Of a stretch of 64,000 nt of DNA, positions 21,166 through 31,105 are shown piece by piece (positions within the stretch are counted from its first letter, which is position 1; every line of letters begins with the position of its first letter). This stretch comes from Enterobacter sp. kpr-6 (GTDB taxonomy: Bacteria; Pseudomonadota; Gammaproteobacteria; Enterobacterales; Enterobacteriaceae): NCBI RefSeq assembly GCF_900116015.1, contig NZ_FOYH01000002.1:426823-490822 (forward strand), given 5' to 3'. The position numbers and the translations under genes are program-made. The notes under the pieces were generated by a model that ran no database searches, had not been told where the DNA came from, and worked only from the letters and a program-made list of their open reading frames with translations.

Positions 21166-22278
21166 ATGACGGATAATCCGAACAAAAAATCGTTCTGGGA
21201 TAAAATCCATATCGACCCCACTTTGTTGCTCATCATCCTGGCGCTGCTGGCCTACAGCGCGCTGGTGATCTGGAGCGCCAGCGGCCAGGATATTGGCATG
21301 ACCGAACGTAAGATCGGCCAAATCGCCATGGGGCTGGTGGTGATGGTGGTGATGGCGCAAATCCCGCCGCGCGTTTATGAAGGCTGGGCACCCTATCTCT
21401 ACATCATCTGCGTCATTTTGCTGGTGGCGGTGGACGCCTTCGGTGCGATCTCCAAAGGCGCGCAGCGCTGGCTGGATTTGGGCATTGTGCGTTTTCAGCC
21501 GTCGGAAATAGCTAAAATTGCCGTCCCGCTGATGGTGGCGCGCTTTATCAACCGCGATGTCTGCCCGCCCTCGCTGAAAAATACCGCCATTGCGCTGGTC
21601 CTGATTTTCATGCCAACGCTGCTGGTCGCGGCACAGCCCGATTTGGGCACCTCGATTCTGGTCGCGCTGTCCGGCCTGTTCGTGCTGTTTTTATCTGGCC
21701 TGAGCTGGCGGCTAATCGGCATCGCGGCGTTGCTGGTGGCCGCGTTCATCCCGATAATGTGGTTCTTCCTGATGCACGATTATCAGCGTCAGCGTGTGAT
21801 GATGCTGCTCGATCCGGAAACCGATCCGCTGGGCGCGGGCTATCATATTATTCAGTCCAAGATTGCGATTGGCTCCGGCGGGCTGCGCGGTAAAGGCTTC
21901 CTGCACGGCACCCAGTCGCAACTGGAGTTTCTGCCCGAGCGCCACACCGACTTTATCTTTGCCGTGGTCGCGGAAGAACTGGGGCTGGTCGGCTTCCTCG
22001 TGCTGCTGGCGCTCTATTTGCTGCTGATTATGCGCGGGCTGTATATCGCCGCCCGTGCGCAAACCACTTTTGGTCGCGTGATGGCCGGTGGGTTAATGCT
22101 GATTTTATTCGTTTATGTCTTTGTAAATATTGGTATGGTGAGCGGTATCTTACCGGTCGTGGGCGTTCCCCTGCCGCTGGTCAGTTACGGAGGGTCAGCC
22201 CTCATTGTGCTTATGGCCGGGTTTGGGATCGTGATGTCTATCCATACCCACAGGAAAATGTTGTCAAAAAACGTATAA
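21166..22278 (+). CDS. mrdB: Peptidoglycan glycosyltransferase RodA
   Basis: SEDS-family polytopic membrane glycosyltransferase that polymerises lipid II with PBP2. The 370-aa protein has about ten transmembrane segments and the conserved loops [17 protein letters not shown] and [12 protein letters not shown]. The ATG at 21166 is preferred because AGAGGA lies 9 nt upstream and the length matches E. coli. An ATG at 21160 overlaps the mrdA stop. Confidence 0.96.
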   Translation: MTDNPNKKSFWDKIHIDPTLLLIILALLAYSALVIWSASGQDIGMTERKIGQIAMGLVVMVVMAQIPPRVYEGWAPYLYIICVILLVAVDAFGAISKGAQRWLDLGIVRFQPSEIAKIAVPLMVARFINRDVCPPSLKNTAIALVLIFMPTLLVAAQPDLGTSILVALSGLFVLFLSGLSWRLIGIAALLVAAFIPIMWFFLMHDYQRQRVMMLLDPETDPLGAGYHIIQSKIAIGSGGLRGKGFLHGTQSQLEFLPERHTDFIFAVVAEELGLVGFLVLLALYLLLIMRGLYIAARAQTTFGRVMAGGLMLILFVYVFVNIGMVSGILPVVGVPLPLVSYGGSALIVLMAGFGIVMSIHTHRKMLSKNV

Positions 22279-22288
22279 GAGGTGCGCA

Positions 22289-23446
22289 ATGCGAAAGCTT
22301 TGGCTTGCAATCTGCATAGCAGGATCACTGGCGGCGTGTACCAGCGATGATGGTCAGCAGCAAACGACGGTCGCTGCGCCGCAGCCTGCGGTATGTAATG
22401 GCCCGATCGTTGAGATCGGCGGCGCTGAACCGCGTTATGAAGCGCCAAATCCGTCGGTAAATCAGGATTACGAACGCGACGGCAAGAATTATAAAATCGT
22501 GCAGGACCCGACGCGTTTCTCGCAGGCGGGACTTGCGGCGATCTATGACGCCGAACCTGGCAGCAACCTGACGGCCTCCGGGGAAGCGTTCGATCCGATG
22601 CAACTGACGGCGGCGCATCCGACGCTGCCGGTGCCAAGCTATGCGCGAATCACCAACCTCGCGAATGGCCGCATGATCGTGGTTCGCATTAACGATCGCG
22701 GTCCTTACGGTAACGATCGGGTGATTGCCCTCTCCCGCGCCGCTGCCGACAGGCTGAATAACTCTAACAATACAAAAGTGCGCATCGACCCGATTGTGGT
22801 CGCGCAGGACGGGACCCTCTCCGGCCCCGGCACCGCCTGTACGACCGTGGCGAAGCAAACCTATGCCCTGCCCGCTCGCCCGGATTTGAGCGGCGGACTG
22901 GGTAGCGCCTCCACGATGCCTGCACCCGCTCAGCCGGAAGGTAACGTGCAGGCGATCAGCAACGACACGCTGAAAAGCGAAGATACCATGGGCGCGCCAG
23001 TCAGCAGCGGCGGTTTCCTCGGCGCACCGACCACCCTCGCTAATGGGGTGCTGGAAGGTAACGAAGCGCCGGTCGAAGCACCGCAGCCTGTGGTTGCCGC
23101 ACCTGTTGCCGCCCCCGTCTCCGCACCGGCAACACCGAACGCACCGGTCACCGCACCTGGTTCCGTGCAGGGTAGCGTAGCCCCTGCTGCGCCTGCCGCC
23201 GCACCTGCCGCACCTGCCGCCAGCGGCTATGTGGTACAGGTTGGCGCGGTAAGCGATCAGGCCCGTGCGCAGCAGTACCAGCAGCGTCTGGCACAGCAGT
23301 TTGCGGTTCCAGGGCGCGTGGCGCAAAACGGTGCGGTCTGGCGTATCCAGCTCGGCCCGTTCAGCAGTAAAGCTGATGCCGCCGCATTACAACAGCGCTT
23401 ACAAAGTGAAGCCCAGTTGCAGTCGTTTATTACAAACGCGCAATAA
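22289..23446 (+). CDS. rlpA: Septal/endolytic lipoprotein RlpA
   Basis: Outer-membrane lipoprotein with a SPOR domain; the family includes a lytic transglycosylase in Pseudomonas. The lipobox LAAC places the acylated cysteine at residue 17. A double-psi beta-barrel follows (about residues 78-165, RMIVVRINDRGPYGNDRVIALS). A long Ala/Pro-rich linker (about residues 235-310) leads to the C-terminal SPOR domain (GYVVQVGAVSDQARAQQYQQ). It is 385 aa, longer than E. coli RlpA (362 aa), mainly in the linker. Confidence 0.94.
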   Translation: MRKLWLAICIAGSLAACTSDDGQQQTTVAAPQPAVCNGPIVEIGGAEPRYEAPNPSVNQDYERDGKNYKIVQDPTRFSQAGLAAIYDAEPGSNLTASGEAFDPMQLTAAHPTLPVPSYARITNLANGRMIVVRINDRGPYGNDRVIALSRAAADRLNNSNNTKVRIDPIVVAQDGTLSGPGTACTTVAKQTYALPARPDLSGGLGSASTMPAPAQPEGNVQAISNDTLKSEDTMGAPVSSGGFLGAPTTLANGVLEGNEAPVEAPQPVVAAPVAAPVSAPATPNAPVTAPGSVQGSVAPAAPAAAPAAPAASGYVVQVGAVSDQARAQQYQQRLAQQFAVPGRVAQNGAVWRIQLGPFSSKADAAALQQRLQSEAQLQSFITNAQ

Positions 23447-23587
23447 GGCGCTAAAAGGTATCTGGCTTTGTCAATTTGTGTCAATTTCAGTCACAAAGTC
23501 ATGCGCAAAGTCGGATGCCTGCCCTGATCGCTTTTGCTATAGTAAGGCACTTTTTTTAACTCCATCACGGATGTCGTTTTTCTGACC

Positions 23588-24799
23588 ATGAAGACCACCT
23601 TTTCCGTTCGTCTAATGAAGCGCCTCGCGCTCACCACTGCTCTCACCGCAGCCACCCTCTCCGTTGCGCATGCCGATGATCTGAATATCAAGACCATGAT
23701 CCCAGGCGTGCCGCAGATCGATGCTGAGTCTTATATCCTGATCGATTACAACTCAGGTAAAGTGCTGGCAGAGCAAAACGCCGATGCCCGCCGCGATCCG
23801 GCGAGTCTGACCAAAATGATGACCAGCTACGTCATCGGCCAGGCGATGAAAGCAGGTAAATTCAAAGAGACGGACCTGGTCACCATCGGTAACGATGCGT
23901 GGGCGACGGGCAACCCGGTATTTAAAGGTTCTTCCCTGATGTTCCTGAAACCGGGCATGCAGGTTCCGGTTTCTCAGTTAATTCGTGGTATCAACCTGCA
24001 ATCCGGTAACGACGCCTGTGTGGCGATGGCCGATTTTGCCGCAGGCAGCCAGGATGCATTCGTCGGGCTAATGAACAGCTACGTGAACGCGCTGGGCCTG
24101 AAAAACTCCCATTTCCAGACCGTACATGGCCTGGATGCCGAAGGCCAGTTCAGCTCCGCACGCGACATGGCGCTGATTGGTCAGGCGCTGATCCGCGACG
24201 TGCCGAACGAATACACCATCTATAAAGAAAAAGAGTTCACCTTTAACGGCATCCGCCAGACCAACCGTAACGGTCTGCTGTGGGATAACAGCCTTAACGT
24301 TGACGGCATCAAAACTGGTCACACTGACAAAGCCGGTTACAACCTGGTGGCGTCGGCCACCGAAGGCCAGATGCGCCTGATCTCCGCCGTGATGGGCGGA
24401 CGCACCTTTAAAGGCCGTGAAGCAGAAAGTAAAAAGCTGCTGACCTGGGGCTTCCGCTTCTTTGAAACCGTTAACCCGATCAAAGCCGGAAAAGAGTTCG
24501 CCTCTGAGCCAGCCTGGTTTGGCGATAGCGATCGCGCCTCGCTTGGCGTGGACAAAGACGTCTACCTGACCATCCCGCGTGGCCGCATGAAGGATCTGAA
24601 AGCCAGCTATGTGCTGACCAGCACCGAATTGCACGCGCCGCTGCAAAAGAACCAAGTGGTTGGCACCATCAATTTCCAGCTTGACGGCAAAACCATCGAG
24701 CAGCGCCCGCTGGTCGTGCTCCAGGAAATTCCGGAAGGTAATTTCTTTGGCAAAATCATCGACTACATCAAACTGATGTTCCATCACTGGTTTGGTTAA
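23588..24799 (+). CDS. dacA: D-alanyl-D-alanine carboxypeptidase PBP5
   Basis: Trims the terminal D-Ala of peptidoglycan pentapeptides and helps keep cell shape. The 403-aa precursor has a signal peptide cleaved after about residue 29 (VAHA-DD), SLTK with Ser73, SGND, and KTGHT motifs. A C-terminal amphipathic helix ([17 protein letters not shown]) tethers it to the inner membrane. It follows rlpA after a 141-bp spacer and has its own terminator. Confidence 0.97.
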   Translation: MKTTFSVRLMKRLALTTALTAATLSVAHADDLNIKTMIPGVPQIDAESYILIDYNSGKVLAEQNADARRDPASLTKMMTSYVIGQAMKAGKFKETDLVTIGNDAWATGNPVFKGSSLMFLKPGMQVPVSQLIRGINLQSGNDACVAMADFAAGSQDAFVGLMNSYVNALGLKNSHFQTVHGLDAEGQFSSARDMALIGQALIRDVPNEYTIYKEKEFTFNGIRQTNRNGLLWDNSLNVDGIKTGHTDKAGYNLVASATEGQMRLISAVMGGRTFKGREAESKKLLTWGFRFFETVNPIKAGKEFASEPAWFGDSDRASLGVDKDVYLTIPRGRMKDLKASYVLTSTELHAPLQKNQVVGTINFQLDGKTIEQRPLVVLQEIPEGNFFGKIIDYIKLMFHHWFG

Positions 24800-24853
24800 A
24801 AATTGCACACTTGAAAGTGTGATGTTCGTCCCCATATACTGTGTATCAATAAA

Positions 24854-24885
24854 ACTCCCGCTTCTGGCGGGAGTTGTTCTTTTTT
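24854..24885 (+). terminator. dacA terminator
   Basis: A hairpin ACTCCCGC-TTCT-GGCGGGAGT is followed by TGTTCTTTTTT, about 55 bp after the dacA stop. Confidence 0.88.
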
Positions 24886-24901
24886 ATAAGCCGGAGCTGA
24901 C

Positions 24902-25165
24902 ATGAAAACCAAACTTAATGAACTGCTGGAATTCCCGACCTCCTTTACCTATAAAGTGATGGGTCAGGCGAAACCCGAGCTGGTTGATCGGGTGGTTGAA
25001 GTGGTACAGCGCCATGCGCCAGGTGACTACTCTCCATCAGTAAAACCGAGCAGCAAAGGCAATTACCACTCGGTTTCTATTACCATCACCGCGACTCATA
25101 TCGAGCAGGTTGAAACGCTGTACGAAGAGCTGGGCAATATCGACATCGTTCGCATGGTGCTGTAA
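24902..25165 (+). CDS. ybeD: DUF493 family protein YbeD
   Basis: Small cytoplasmic protein of 87 aa with the ACT-like ferredoxin fold of the YbeD/DUF493 family. Its function is not established. It shows the conserved [20 protein letters not shown] start and [17 protein letters not shown] strand region. Its position between dacA and lipB is conserved across enterobacteria, and a link to lipoate metabolism has been suggested from context only. Confidence 0.95.
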   Translation: MKTKLNELLEFPTSFTYKVMGQAKPELVDRVVEVVQRHAPGDYSPSVKPSSKGNYHSVSITITATHIEQVETLYEELGNIDIVRMVL

Positions 25166-25252
25166 TCGTCTTCTGTGTTACCCGGTAACGATCGGGTAAC
25201 ATTTTCTCTGTGATATACTCGCCCCACCTATTTCTCCTTCGGAGATCCCGTT

Positions 25253-25888
25253 TTGCTTCAGGATACGATCCTTATCCGCCAGCTCGGTTTACAACCTTAC
25301 GAGCCGATTTCCCAGGCGATGCATACCTTTACCGATACCCGCGACGACACCACACCGGATGAAGTCTGGCTGGTAGAACACTCTCCGGTTTTCACCCAGG
25401 GCCAGGCCGGAAAAGCCGAGCACGTGCTGATGCCGGGCGATATCCCGGTGGTCCAGAGCGATCGCGGCGGCCAGGTCACCTATCACGGGCCCGGCCAGCA
25501 GGTCATGTATGTGTTATTGGATCTGAAGCGCCGCAAACTGGGCGTGCGCGAGCTGGTGACGATACTCGAACAAACGGTGGTTGATACGCTGGCAGAACTG
25601 GATATTGACTCCCATCCCCGCGCGGATGCGCCGGGTGTCTATGTCGGCGAGAAGAAAATATGCTCGCTGGGATTGCGTATCCGTAAGGGCTGCTCGTTTC
25701 ACGGGCTGGCATTAAATATCGCCATGGATTTAACCCCGTTTTTGCGAATTAATCCCTGCGGTTACGCCGGAATGGAAATGGCGCAGGTCAGCCAGTGGGT
25801 GCCCGATGCCTCGACCAGTAATATGGGTCCGCGTCTGGTTTCTCATTTAATGAAGCATTTAAATCATTCACCACATCAATATATTTAA
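25253..25888 (+). CDS. lipB: Octanoyl-ACP:protein N-octanoyltransferase LipB
   Basis: Transfers octanoate from acyl carrier protein to lipoyl domains, the first step of de novo lipoate synthesis; LipA then inserts sulfur. The 211-aa protein has the catalytic Lys135 ([10 protein letters not shown]) and Cys169 ([10 protein letters not shown]) and the motif [12 protein letters not shown]. The start is TTG after CGGAGA. The C-terminal 15 residues differ from E. coli. It is separated from lipA by the regulator ybeF. Confidence 0.95.
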   Translation: MLQDTILIRQLGLQPYEPISQAMHTFTDTRDDTTPDEVWLVEHSPVFTQGQAGKAEHVLMPGDIPVVQSDRGGQVTYHGPGQQVMYVLLDLKRRKLGVRELVTILEQTVVDTLAELDIDSHPRADAPGVYVGEKKICSLGLRIRKGCSFHGLALNIAMDLTPFLRINPCGYAGMEMAQVSQWVPDASTSNMGPRLVSHLMKHLNHSPHQYI

Positions 25889-26142
25889 CCGTAAAATCTT
25901 CGGCATGTTGATAATTTTATCTGTCAGCATGCCGCCACGTATTACCCCCTCATTTTTCATCTAAAACATCCCTGTTTTTATACGCTAAACGTGATATCAC
26001 CTGATTTTATGCGGCTACGGATAGTCTTAAAATCCTCGCTCCGTCACGCTATCGCTTTGAAAACGGGAGAAAATAGATATTAATAATGGCAAAAATATAA
26101 TCTCAACTATTATTAAAGATGTGACAAACATGGAGTTGACGC

Positions 26143-27087
26143 GTGGATTACAACGATCGTCCGGAAAATCGACGTCCCGAGGAAGATAAACCGCAAATCT
26201 TCCGTACGCTGCGTAATATTGATCTTAATTTACTGACTATTTTTGAGGCAGTATATGTGCACAAAGGTATCGTCAACGCGGCGAAAGTGCTTAATCTCAC
26301 CCCTTCTGCGATCAGTCAGTCTATTCAAAAACTGCGTACCATCTTTCCCGATCCGCTGTTTATTCGTAAAGGCCAGGGCGTCACACCGACCGCCTATGCC
26401 ACGCATTTACATGAATATATCAGCCAGGGGCTGGAATCTATTCTCGGCGCGCTGGATCTGACCGGCAGCTACGATAAACAACGCACAATCACCATAGGCA
26501 CCCCGCCGTCGCTGGGCGCGCTGGTCATTCCCACGATTTATCAGGCGATTAAAAAAGAGACCCCGCAGCTACTCTTGCGCAATATTCCGGTGGTGGATGG
26601 CGAAAACCAGCTCAGCCAGTTTCAGACCGATTTAATTATCGACACCCATCTGCCCAGCGCGCGGGCGCTAAGCCATCACGTGCTGTATGCCGACAGGCTG
26701 ATGCTGGTCTGCCGTCAGGGTCACCCGATCCTGTCGCAGACGCTCAACACGCAAACCTTCCAGCAATATGAACATGCAATGTTGATGCTGGAAGGGCAGA
26801 ATCTGAGTTCACTGCGCCAGCGGATCCATGAAATTTTTCCGGAGCGGCAGGTGAGTTTTAGCAGTTACAATATGTTTACCGTTGCGGCACTCATCGGTAA
26901 CAGCGACCTGCTGGCCCTGATGCCCTCGCGTTTATTCACCCTTTTCAGCGCCTGCTGGCCGCTTGCTGAAATACCCTTCCCGCCCGTTAACAGTGAAAAT
27001 ATTGAAATATCGCTTTATTACAATAAGTTAAGTTTACGCGATCCGGTGCTGGAAAATGTCATTAACGTGATAACCCAGTCTTTTTGA
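26143..27087 (+). CDS. ybeF: LysR-type transcriptional regulator YbeF
   Basis: DNA-binding regulator of unknown target, 314 aa, similar along its length to E. coli YbeF. The LysR winged helix-turn-helix is at about residues 27-85 (LLTIFEAVYVHKGIVNAAKV; LTPSAISQSIQKLR), followed by an effector-binding domain. The start is GTG with GGAG about 7 nt upstream. The 254-bp AT-rich spacer upstream separates it from lipB and probably holds its promoter. No operator was identified. Confidence 0.9.
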   Translation: MDYNDRPENRRPEEDKPQIFRTLRNIDLNLLTIFEAVYVHKGIVNAAKVLNLTPSAISQSIQKLRTIFPDPLFIRKGQGVTPTAYATHLHEYISQGLESILGALDLTGSYDKQRTITIGTPPSLGALVIPTIYQAIKKETPQLLLRNIPVVDGENQLSQFQTDLIIDTHLPSARALSHHVLYADRLMLVCRQGHPILSQTLNTQTFQQYEHAMLMLEGQNLSSLRQRIHEIFPERQVSFSSYNMFTVAALIGNSDLLALMPSRLFTLFSACWPLAEIPFPPVNSENIEISLYYNKLSLRDPVLENVINVITQSF

Positions 27088-27298
27088 GCGCGGTTTTCGC
27101 CTGGGCTTGCGGCATAAGCATGTTGGGCAAATGGCACAAAACAACAACTATTTTACATTTTAGCGGCCACTCAGGCTGCTTTAGCCCCCTTTTCAATGGT
27201 ATACTGCGACGCAGGCGATTCAAAAATAGTTGATAAATACAACATTCCCTTGAATTGAAACGCTTTCCTTCGTTATTCGCAACTGGAACACGCACGCT

Positions 27299-28264
27299 AT
27301 GAGTAAACCCATTGTGATGGAACGCGGTGTTAAATACCGCGATGCCGATAAAATGGCCCTTATCCCGGTTAAAAACGTGGTGACAGAGCGTGAAGCCCTG
27401 TTAAGAAAACCGGAGTGGATGAAAATCAAACTTCCGGCTGACTCTTCCCGTATCCAGGGTATCAAAGCGGCTATGCGCAAGAACGGGCTGCATTCCGTCT
27501 GCGAAGAAGCATCCTGCCCGAACCTTGCGGAGTGTTTCAATCACGGTACCGCCACCTTTATGATCCTCGGTGCTATCTGTACCCGTCGCTGTCCGTTCTG
27601 CGACGTGGCGCATGGTCGCCCGGTGGCACCGGATGCGAATGAACCCGCTAAACTGGCGCAAACCATCGCGGATATGGCGCTGCGCTATGTGGTCATCACC
27701 TCCGTTGACCGCGACGATCTGCGTGACGGTGGCGCTCAGCACTTCGCTGACTGCATCACTGCGATCCGCGAAAAAAGCCCGACGATTAAAATTGAGACGC
27801 TGGTGCCTGACTTCCGTGGTCGTATGGATCGCGCGCTGGACATTCTCACCGCCACTCCGCCGGATGTGTTTAACCACAACCTGGAAAACGTACCGCGCGT
27901 TTACCGCCAGGTGCGTCCGGGCGCGGACTATAACTGGTCGCTGAAGCTGCTGGAGCGTTTTAAAGAAGCGCACCCGGATATCCCGACTAAATCCGGCTTA
28001 ATGGTCGGCCTGGGTGAAACTAACGCTGAAATCGTTGAAGTGATGCGCGATCTGCGTCGCCACGGCGTGACCATGCTGACGCTGGGCCAGTACCTGCAAC
28101 CGAGCCGTCACCACTTACCGGTGCAGCGTTACGTCAGTCCGGATGAGTTTGATGAGATGAAAGCGGAAGCGCTGGCGATGGGCTTCACCCACGCAGCATG
28201 CGGCCCGTTCGTGCGTTCTTCTTACCACGCCGATATGCAGGCAAAAGGTCTGGAAGTGAAATAA
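27299..28264 (+). CDS. lipA: Lipoyl synthase LipA
   Basis: Radical-SAM enzyme that inserts two sulfur atoms into protein-bound octanoate. The 321-aa protein has both cluster-binding sets: the auxiliary cluster cysteines Cys68, Cys73 and Cys79, and the radical SAM triad Cys94, Cys98 and Cys101 (CTRRCPFC). It also has the C-terminal RSSYHAD motif. A strong terminator shared with tatE lies just downstream. Confidence 0.97.
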   Translation: MSKPIVMERGVKYRDADKMALIPVKNVVTEREALLRKPEWMKIKLPADSSRIQGIKAAMRKNGLHSVCEEASCPNLAECFNHGTATFMILGAICTRRCPFCDVAHGRPVAPDANEPAKLAQTIADMALRYVVITSVDRDDLRDGGAQHFADCITAIREKSPTIKIETLVPDFRGRMDRALDILTATPPDVFNHNLENVPRVYRQVRPGADYNWSLKLLERFKEAHPDIPTKSGLMVGLGETNAEIVEVMRDLRRHGVTMLTLGQYLQPSRHHLPVQRYVSPDEFDEMKAEALAMGFTHAACGPFVRSSYHADMQAKGLEVK

Positions 28265-28293
28265 GCGCGTTACAACTCGTTACAGACGCAGAC

Positions 28294-28323
28294 AAAAAAA
28301 CCGCCCTCAGGCGGTTTTTTTTT
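28294..28323. terminator. Bidirectional terminator between lipA and tatE
   Basis: ACCGCC-CTCA-GGCGGT is flanked by seven A on the left and nine T on the right, so it works for lipA on the plus strand and tatE on the minus strand. Confidence 0.93.
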
Positions 28324-28332
28324 GCAGACCGG

Positions 28333-28536
28333 TCACTCTTTGTGAGTGAGTTTCTCTGCTGTGATGTCAGCATCAGCGGTTTTTTTCGCGCCGTTGTCGT
28401 CATCATTCATGGCTTTTTTGAAGCCTTTGATAGCAGCGCCAAGGTCACCACCCAGCGTACGCAACTTCTTGGTACCAAACAGCAGCACAACCAGTGCGGC
28501 CACTACCAACAGTTTGGTAATACTAATCTCACCCAT
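28333..28536 (-). CDS. tatE: Sec-independent translocase subunit TatE
   Basis: TatA-like protein of the twin-arginine export pathway that can partly replace TatA in the pore. The 67-aa protein has an N-terminal membrane helix ([14 protein letters not shown]), the hinge FGTKKLR, an amphipathic helix ([16 protein letters not shown]) and a polar tail ending HKE. It is a single gene, separate from the main tatABC locus, as in E. coli. Confidence 0.96.
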   Translation of the reverse strand: MGEISITKLLVVAALVVLLFGTKKLRTLGGDLGAAIKGFKKAMNDDDNGAKKTADADITAEKLTHKE

Positions 28537-28663
28537 AAATACCTTCTTTACTTAAACCTGGCTGCGAAATGCGCCCTATAACCTGACAGTATTAACGGTC
28601 ATCTGGCGCGCGCACACAATAGCAATCTGTAACAAGGTGAATCAAGTGTTGTTTAAAAAAACA

Positions 28664-29458
28664 TCACAATAATTGTGGTGGACCGAAGCGGCGGTTGCGA
28701 AGAACCGGCAGTTTTTCCCGCGTTTCATGAATACGCGCCTGGGTTACCTCGGCAAAAATTAGCTGTGGAGCTTCTGCGGCGGCGGCAATCGTCACGCCCT
28801 GTGGATCAATAATGCGGCTCTGGCCGATATTTTTATTGCCGCACTCCCCTGCCGCTACCACATAGCAAGTGGTATCCAGCGCGCGTGCGGCTAAAAGCGT
28901 GGCCCAGTGGTGCTCTTTAAGCGGACCGCGTACCCAGGCCGCCGGCAATACCAGAAGTTCAGCCCCCTGTAACGCCAGCGTCAACGCCAGCTCCGGGAAG
29001 CGTAAATCGTAGCAGGTCATCAGCCCTGTTTTGATTCCCGCAATCTCAATAACAGGGGCGACTTCGCCTCCGGCGTCCACCCACGTGGATTCCAGAATAT
29101 TAAACGCATCATAGAGATGGAGCTTGGCATAGCGGGCAATAATTTCCCCTTCGCGGATCACCACCAGCGTGTTCACCGCCCTGCCCGCAACCGCCGCTGA
29201 CGGCACATGCACGGTCAGTACCGTGGTCATGCTGTTACGGCGGCTTTCGTTCAGAACGCGTGTTAAAAAGCCGCCATCCAGCGTCTGAGCCGACTTCACC
29301 GACAGATGCGGATCGTCATCACTGCGCGCCAGCAAGGCTTCGGGGAGCACCAGCAGGGCAGCCTGATGCGCTGCCGCCTGCGCCATCAGCGCCACACAGG
29401 TGTCAGCGTTGGTTTCCCAGTGCGGGGTTACCGCGAATTGTCCGGCTGCGACGATCAT
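28664..29458 (-). CDS. ybeM: Nitrilase-family deaminated glutathione amidase (YbeM)
   Basis: Carbon-nitrogen hydrolase of 264 aa with the complete Glu-Lys-Cys triad: Glu40 (LPEALL), Lys112 (YAKLHLYD) and Cys149 ([10 protein letters not shown]). Orthologs in the Nit1 group hydrolyse deaminated glutathione, a side product of transaminases, so this is probably metabolite repair. The counterpart in E. coli K-12 is annotated as a pseudogene, while here the frame is full length. It is divergent from crcB. Substrate is inferred from the family. Confidence 0.85.
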   Translation of the reverse strand: MIVAAGQFAVTPHWETNADTCVALMAQAAAHQAALLVLPEALLARSDDDPHLSVKSAQTLDGGFLTRVLNESRRNSMTTVLTVHVPSAAVAGRAVNTLVVIREGEIIARYAKLHLYDAFNILESTWVDAGGEVAPVIEIAGIKTGLMTCYDLRFPELALTLALQGAELLVLPAAWVRGPLKEHHWATLLAARALDTTCYVVAAGECGNKNIGQSRIIDPQGVTIAAAAEAPQLIFAEVTQARIHETREKLPVLRNRRFGPPQLL

Positions 29459-29545
29459 GGTGTTGACTCCGAAATTGATAATAGCCAGAAGAGGCCCTCA
29501 GCATTACACTCATCACCCGAACAAATCAATTATCGGGAACTCAAG

Positions 29546-29929
29546 GTGGCACAACTTCTTTTTGCGGTGTTTATTGGCGGCGGAACGGGCAGCGTCCTGC
29601 GCTGGTTTTTAAGTCTGCGGTTAAATCCCACACACGTTGCGATCCCGGTCGGTACCCTGACCGCCAATCTGCTCGGCGCGTTTATTATCGGGGCAGGCCT
29701 GGCGTGGTTTAATCGCCTGACGCATATCGATCCGCTGTGGAAATTACTGATCACCACCGGCTTCTGCGGTGGCCTGACGACCTTCTCCACCTTTTCGGCG
29801 GAAGTGGTGTTTTTGTTACAGGAAGGGCGTTTTAGCTGGGCGCTGTTGAATGTGGCGCTGAACCTGTTCGGCTCATTTGCGATGACCGCGCTGGCATTCT
29901 GGCTTTTCTCAACGGTCAATGCGCAATAA
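29546..29929 (+). CDS. crcB: Fluoride channel CrcB (Fluc)
   Basis: Small membrane protein that forms dual-topology dimers exporting fluoride. The 127-aa length equals E. coli CrcB when translation starts at the GTG at 29546 ([15 protein letters not shown] follows the initiator). The longer in-frame reading from 29306 overlaps ybeM on the other strand and adds no hydrophobic family sequence. Four membrane segments and the family motif [13 protein letters not shown] are present. No fluoride-riboswitch fold was recognised upstream. Confidence 0.93.
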   Translation: MAQLLFAVFIGGGTGSVLRWFLSLRLNPTHVAIPVGTLTANLLGAFIIGAGLAWFNRLTHIDPLWKLLITTGFCGGLTTFSTFSAEVVFLLQEGRFSWALLNVALNLFGSFAMTALAFWLFSTVNAQ

Positions 29930-29937
29930 TCAGGCGA

Positions 29938-29966
29938 AAAAAAACCCGCTTCTCAGCGGGTTTTTG
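29938..29966. terminator. Bidirectional terminator between crcB and cspE
   Basis: AAAACCCGCT-TCTC-AGCGGGTTTTT forms a hairpin with A and T flanks, between two convergent genes. Confidence 0.9.
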
Positions 29967-29986
29967 AATTCTGTCTTATCGCTAAC

Positions 29987-30196
29987 TTAGATAGGCATTA
30001 CGTTAGCAGCAGAAGGGCCTTTGGCACCGTTAGTGATTTCAAACTCAACGCGCTGACCTTCAGCCAGAGTTTTGAAACCATTGCTCTGGATTGCAGAGAA
30101 GTGTACGAACACATCTTTGCTGCCATCTTCCGGAGTAATGAAACCGAATCCTTTGGACTCATTAAACCACTTAACGTTACCTTTAATCTTAGACAT
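29987..30196 (-). CDS. cspE: Cold-shock family protein CspE
   Basis: Nucleic-acid chaperone and transcription antiterminator of the CspA family, expressed at normal temperature. The 69-aa OB-fold has both RNP motifs, KGFGFITP and VFVHFSAI. It lies between crcB and pagP as in E. coli. The upstream 190 bp hold its AT-rich leader and no other gene. Confidence 0.96.
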   Translation of the reverse strand: MSKIKGNVKWFNESKGFGFITPEDGSKDVFVHFSAIQSNGFKTLAEGQRVEFEITNGAKGPSAANVMPI

Positions 30197-30389
30197 CTAA
30201 ATTACCTTTACATGAAAAAACGACACAAATGCTGTGTCGGGTATCAGTACAACAATTGTCGTGGGTTTTGTCCAGTCGATATTTACGAAAAAGTGATAAA
30301 TGTCGCTAAGTTTTTTCAATATGCGCCGTTATTCCCTTTTCAGTCAGACAACAAGAAGTCCTGACCTTCCGGGATGAAAAACACCGCCA

Positions 30390-30944
30390 TTAAAACTGAA
30401 AACGCATCCAGGCGAAGTATACATTGCCGTTATTATAGGTCCCCGGAATGTATGTCATCTGAAACGTTGCCGGACCATAACCCACTGAGGCCAGCGGTAA
30501 CACCAGCGGAACAGGAATATACTTCCAGTTATCACGCGCCGTAACACCCGCCGTAAAACCCAGCCCTGCGTGAACATTTTCGTCAGCCAGCGGACGCCAG
30601 GTTTTCTCCCACCCGTAGCCGCCTATCGGCTCCCATTTGTTATAGGAGTCTTTAAATGCCATGACGTACAACCCGTGCCAGTTGCCTTTCTCATCCCACC
30701 TGGACTGACCAAACCCCGCGCCCCACGGGCGTTCGTTGTAGCGATCGGTCTTTTCTTTGTCATAGGCAAACCGGGCGTGCCAGGTAATGGCAGGCACATA
30801 CGCATCCACATGTTCAGGCTGTTGCCAGGTCTGCGCCACGTTATCAGACAGTGTCGAAAACCAGCCTTTATCAGCCGCACTCGCTATACCCGATTGAACA
30901 CAAATAAATAAAACAAAAAACGCAAATTTATTCAAAACCACCAC
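30390..30944 (-). CDS. pagP: Lipid A palmitoyltransferase PagP
   Basis: Outer-membrane eight-stranded beta-barrel that moves palmitate from phospholipids to lipid A, usually under PhoP control. The mature part matches E. coli closely ([46 protein letters not shown]) and ends in the aromatic FQF typical of barrels. The N-terminal signal ([15 protein letters not shown]) differs. The start is a GTG; two adjacent candidates (30944 and 30941) cannot be told apart, as the ribosome site is weak. Confidence 0.93.
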   Translation of the reverse strand: MVVLNKFAFFVLFICVQSGIASAADKGWFSTLSDNVAQTWQQPEHVDAYVPAITWHARFAYDKEKTDRYNERPWGAGFGQSRWDEKGNWHGLYVMAFKDSYNKWEPIGGYGWEKTWRPLADENVHAGLGFTAGVTARDNWKYIPVPLVLPLASVGYGPATFQMTYIPGTYNNGNVYFAWMRFQF

Positions 30945-31076
30945 AGCTCAATGACCATTTTTCATATTCAACCAGCAGGGTTACATAATTTATATGAATG
31001 AATCCTTAACGAAATGGGGATGCTCTGAAAAAATACGTAAAGAAGCGCCTGATATAAGATGAATCTTATCCCGGAA

Positions 31077-31101
31077 TAGCGCCCGGCTATTCCGGGCGCT
31101 A
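31077..31101. terminator. GC-rich hairpin at the cusA 3' end
   Basis: TAGCGCCCGG-CTATT-CCGGGCGCTA is a perfect inverted repeat just after the cusA stop on the minus strand. It has no strong T tract, so termination is likely but not certain. Confidence 0.5.
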
Positions 31102-31105
31102 ACGA

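Noticed and set aside
29459-29545. Fluoride riboswitch upstream of crcB
   Set aside because: The short spacer shows no recognisable pseudoknot or conserved fluoride-motif sequence, and enterobacterial crcB genes commonly lack one.
30945-31076. PhoP box for pagP
   Set aside because: Only poor matches to the direct repeat of the PhoP half-site were seen, so no site is claimed although PhoP control is typical.
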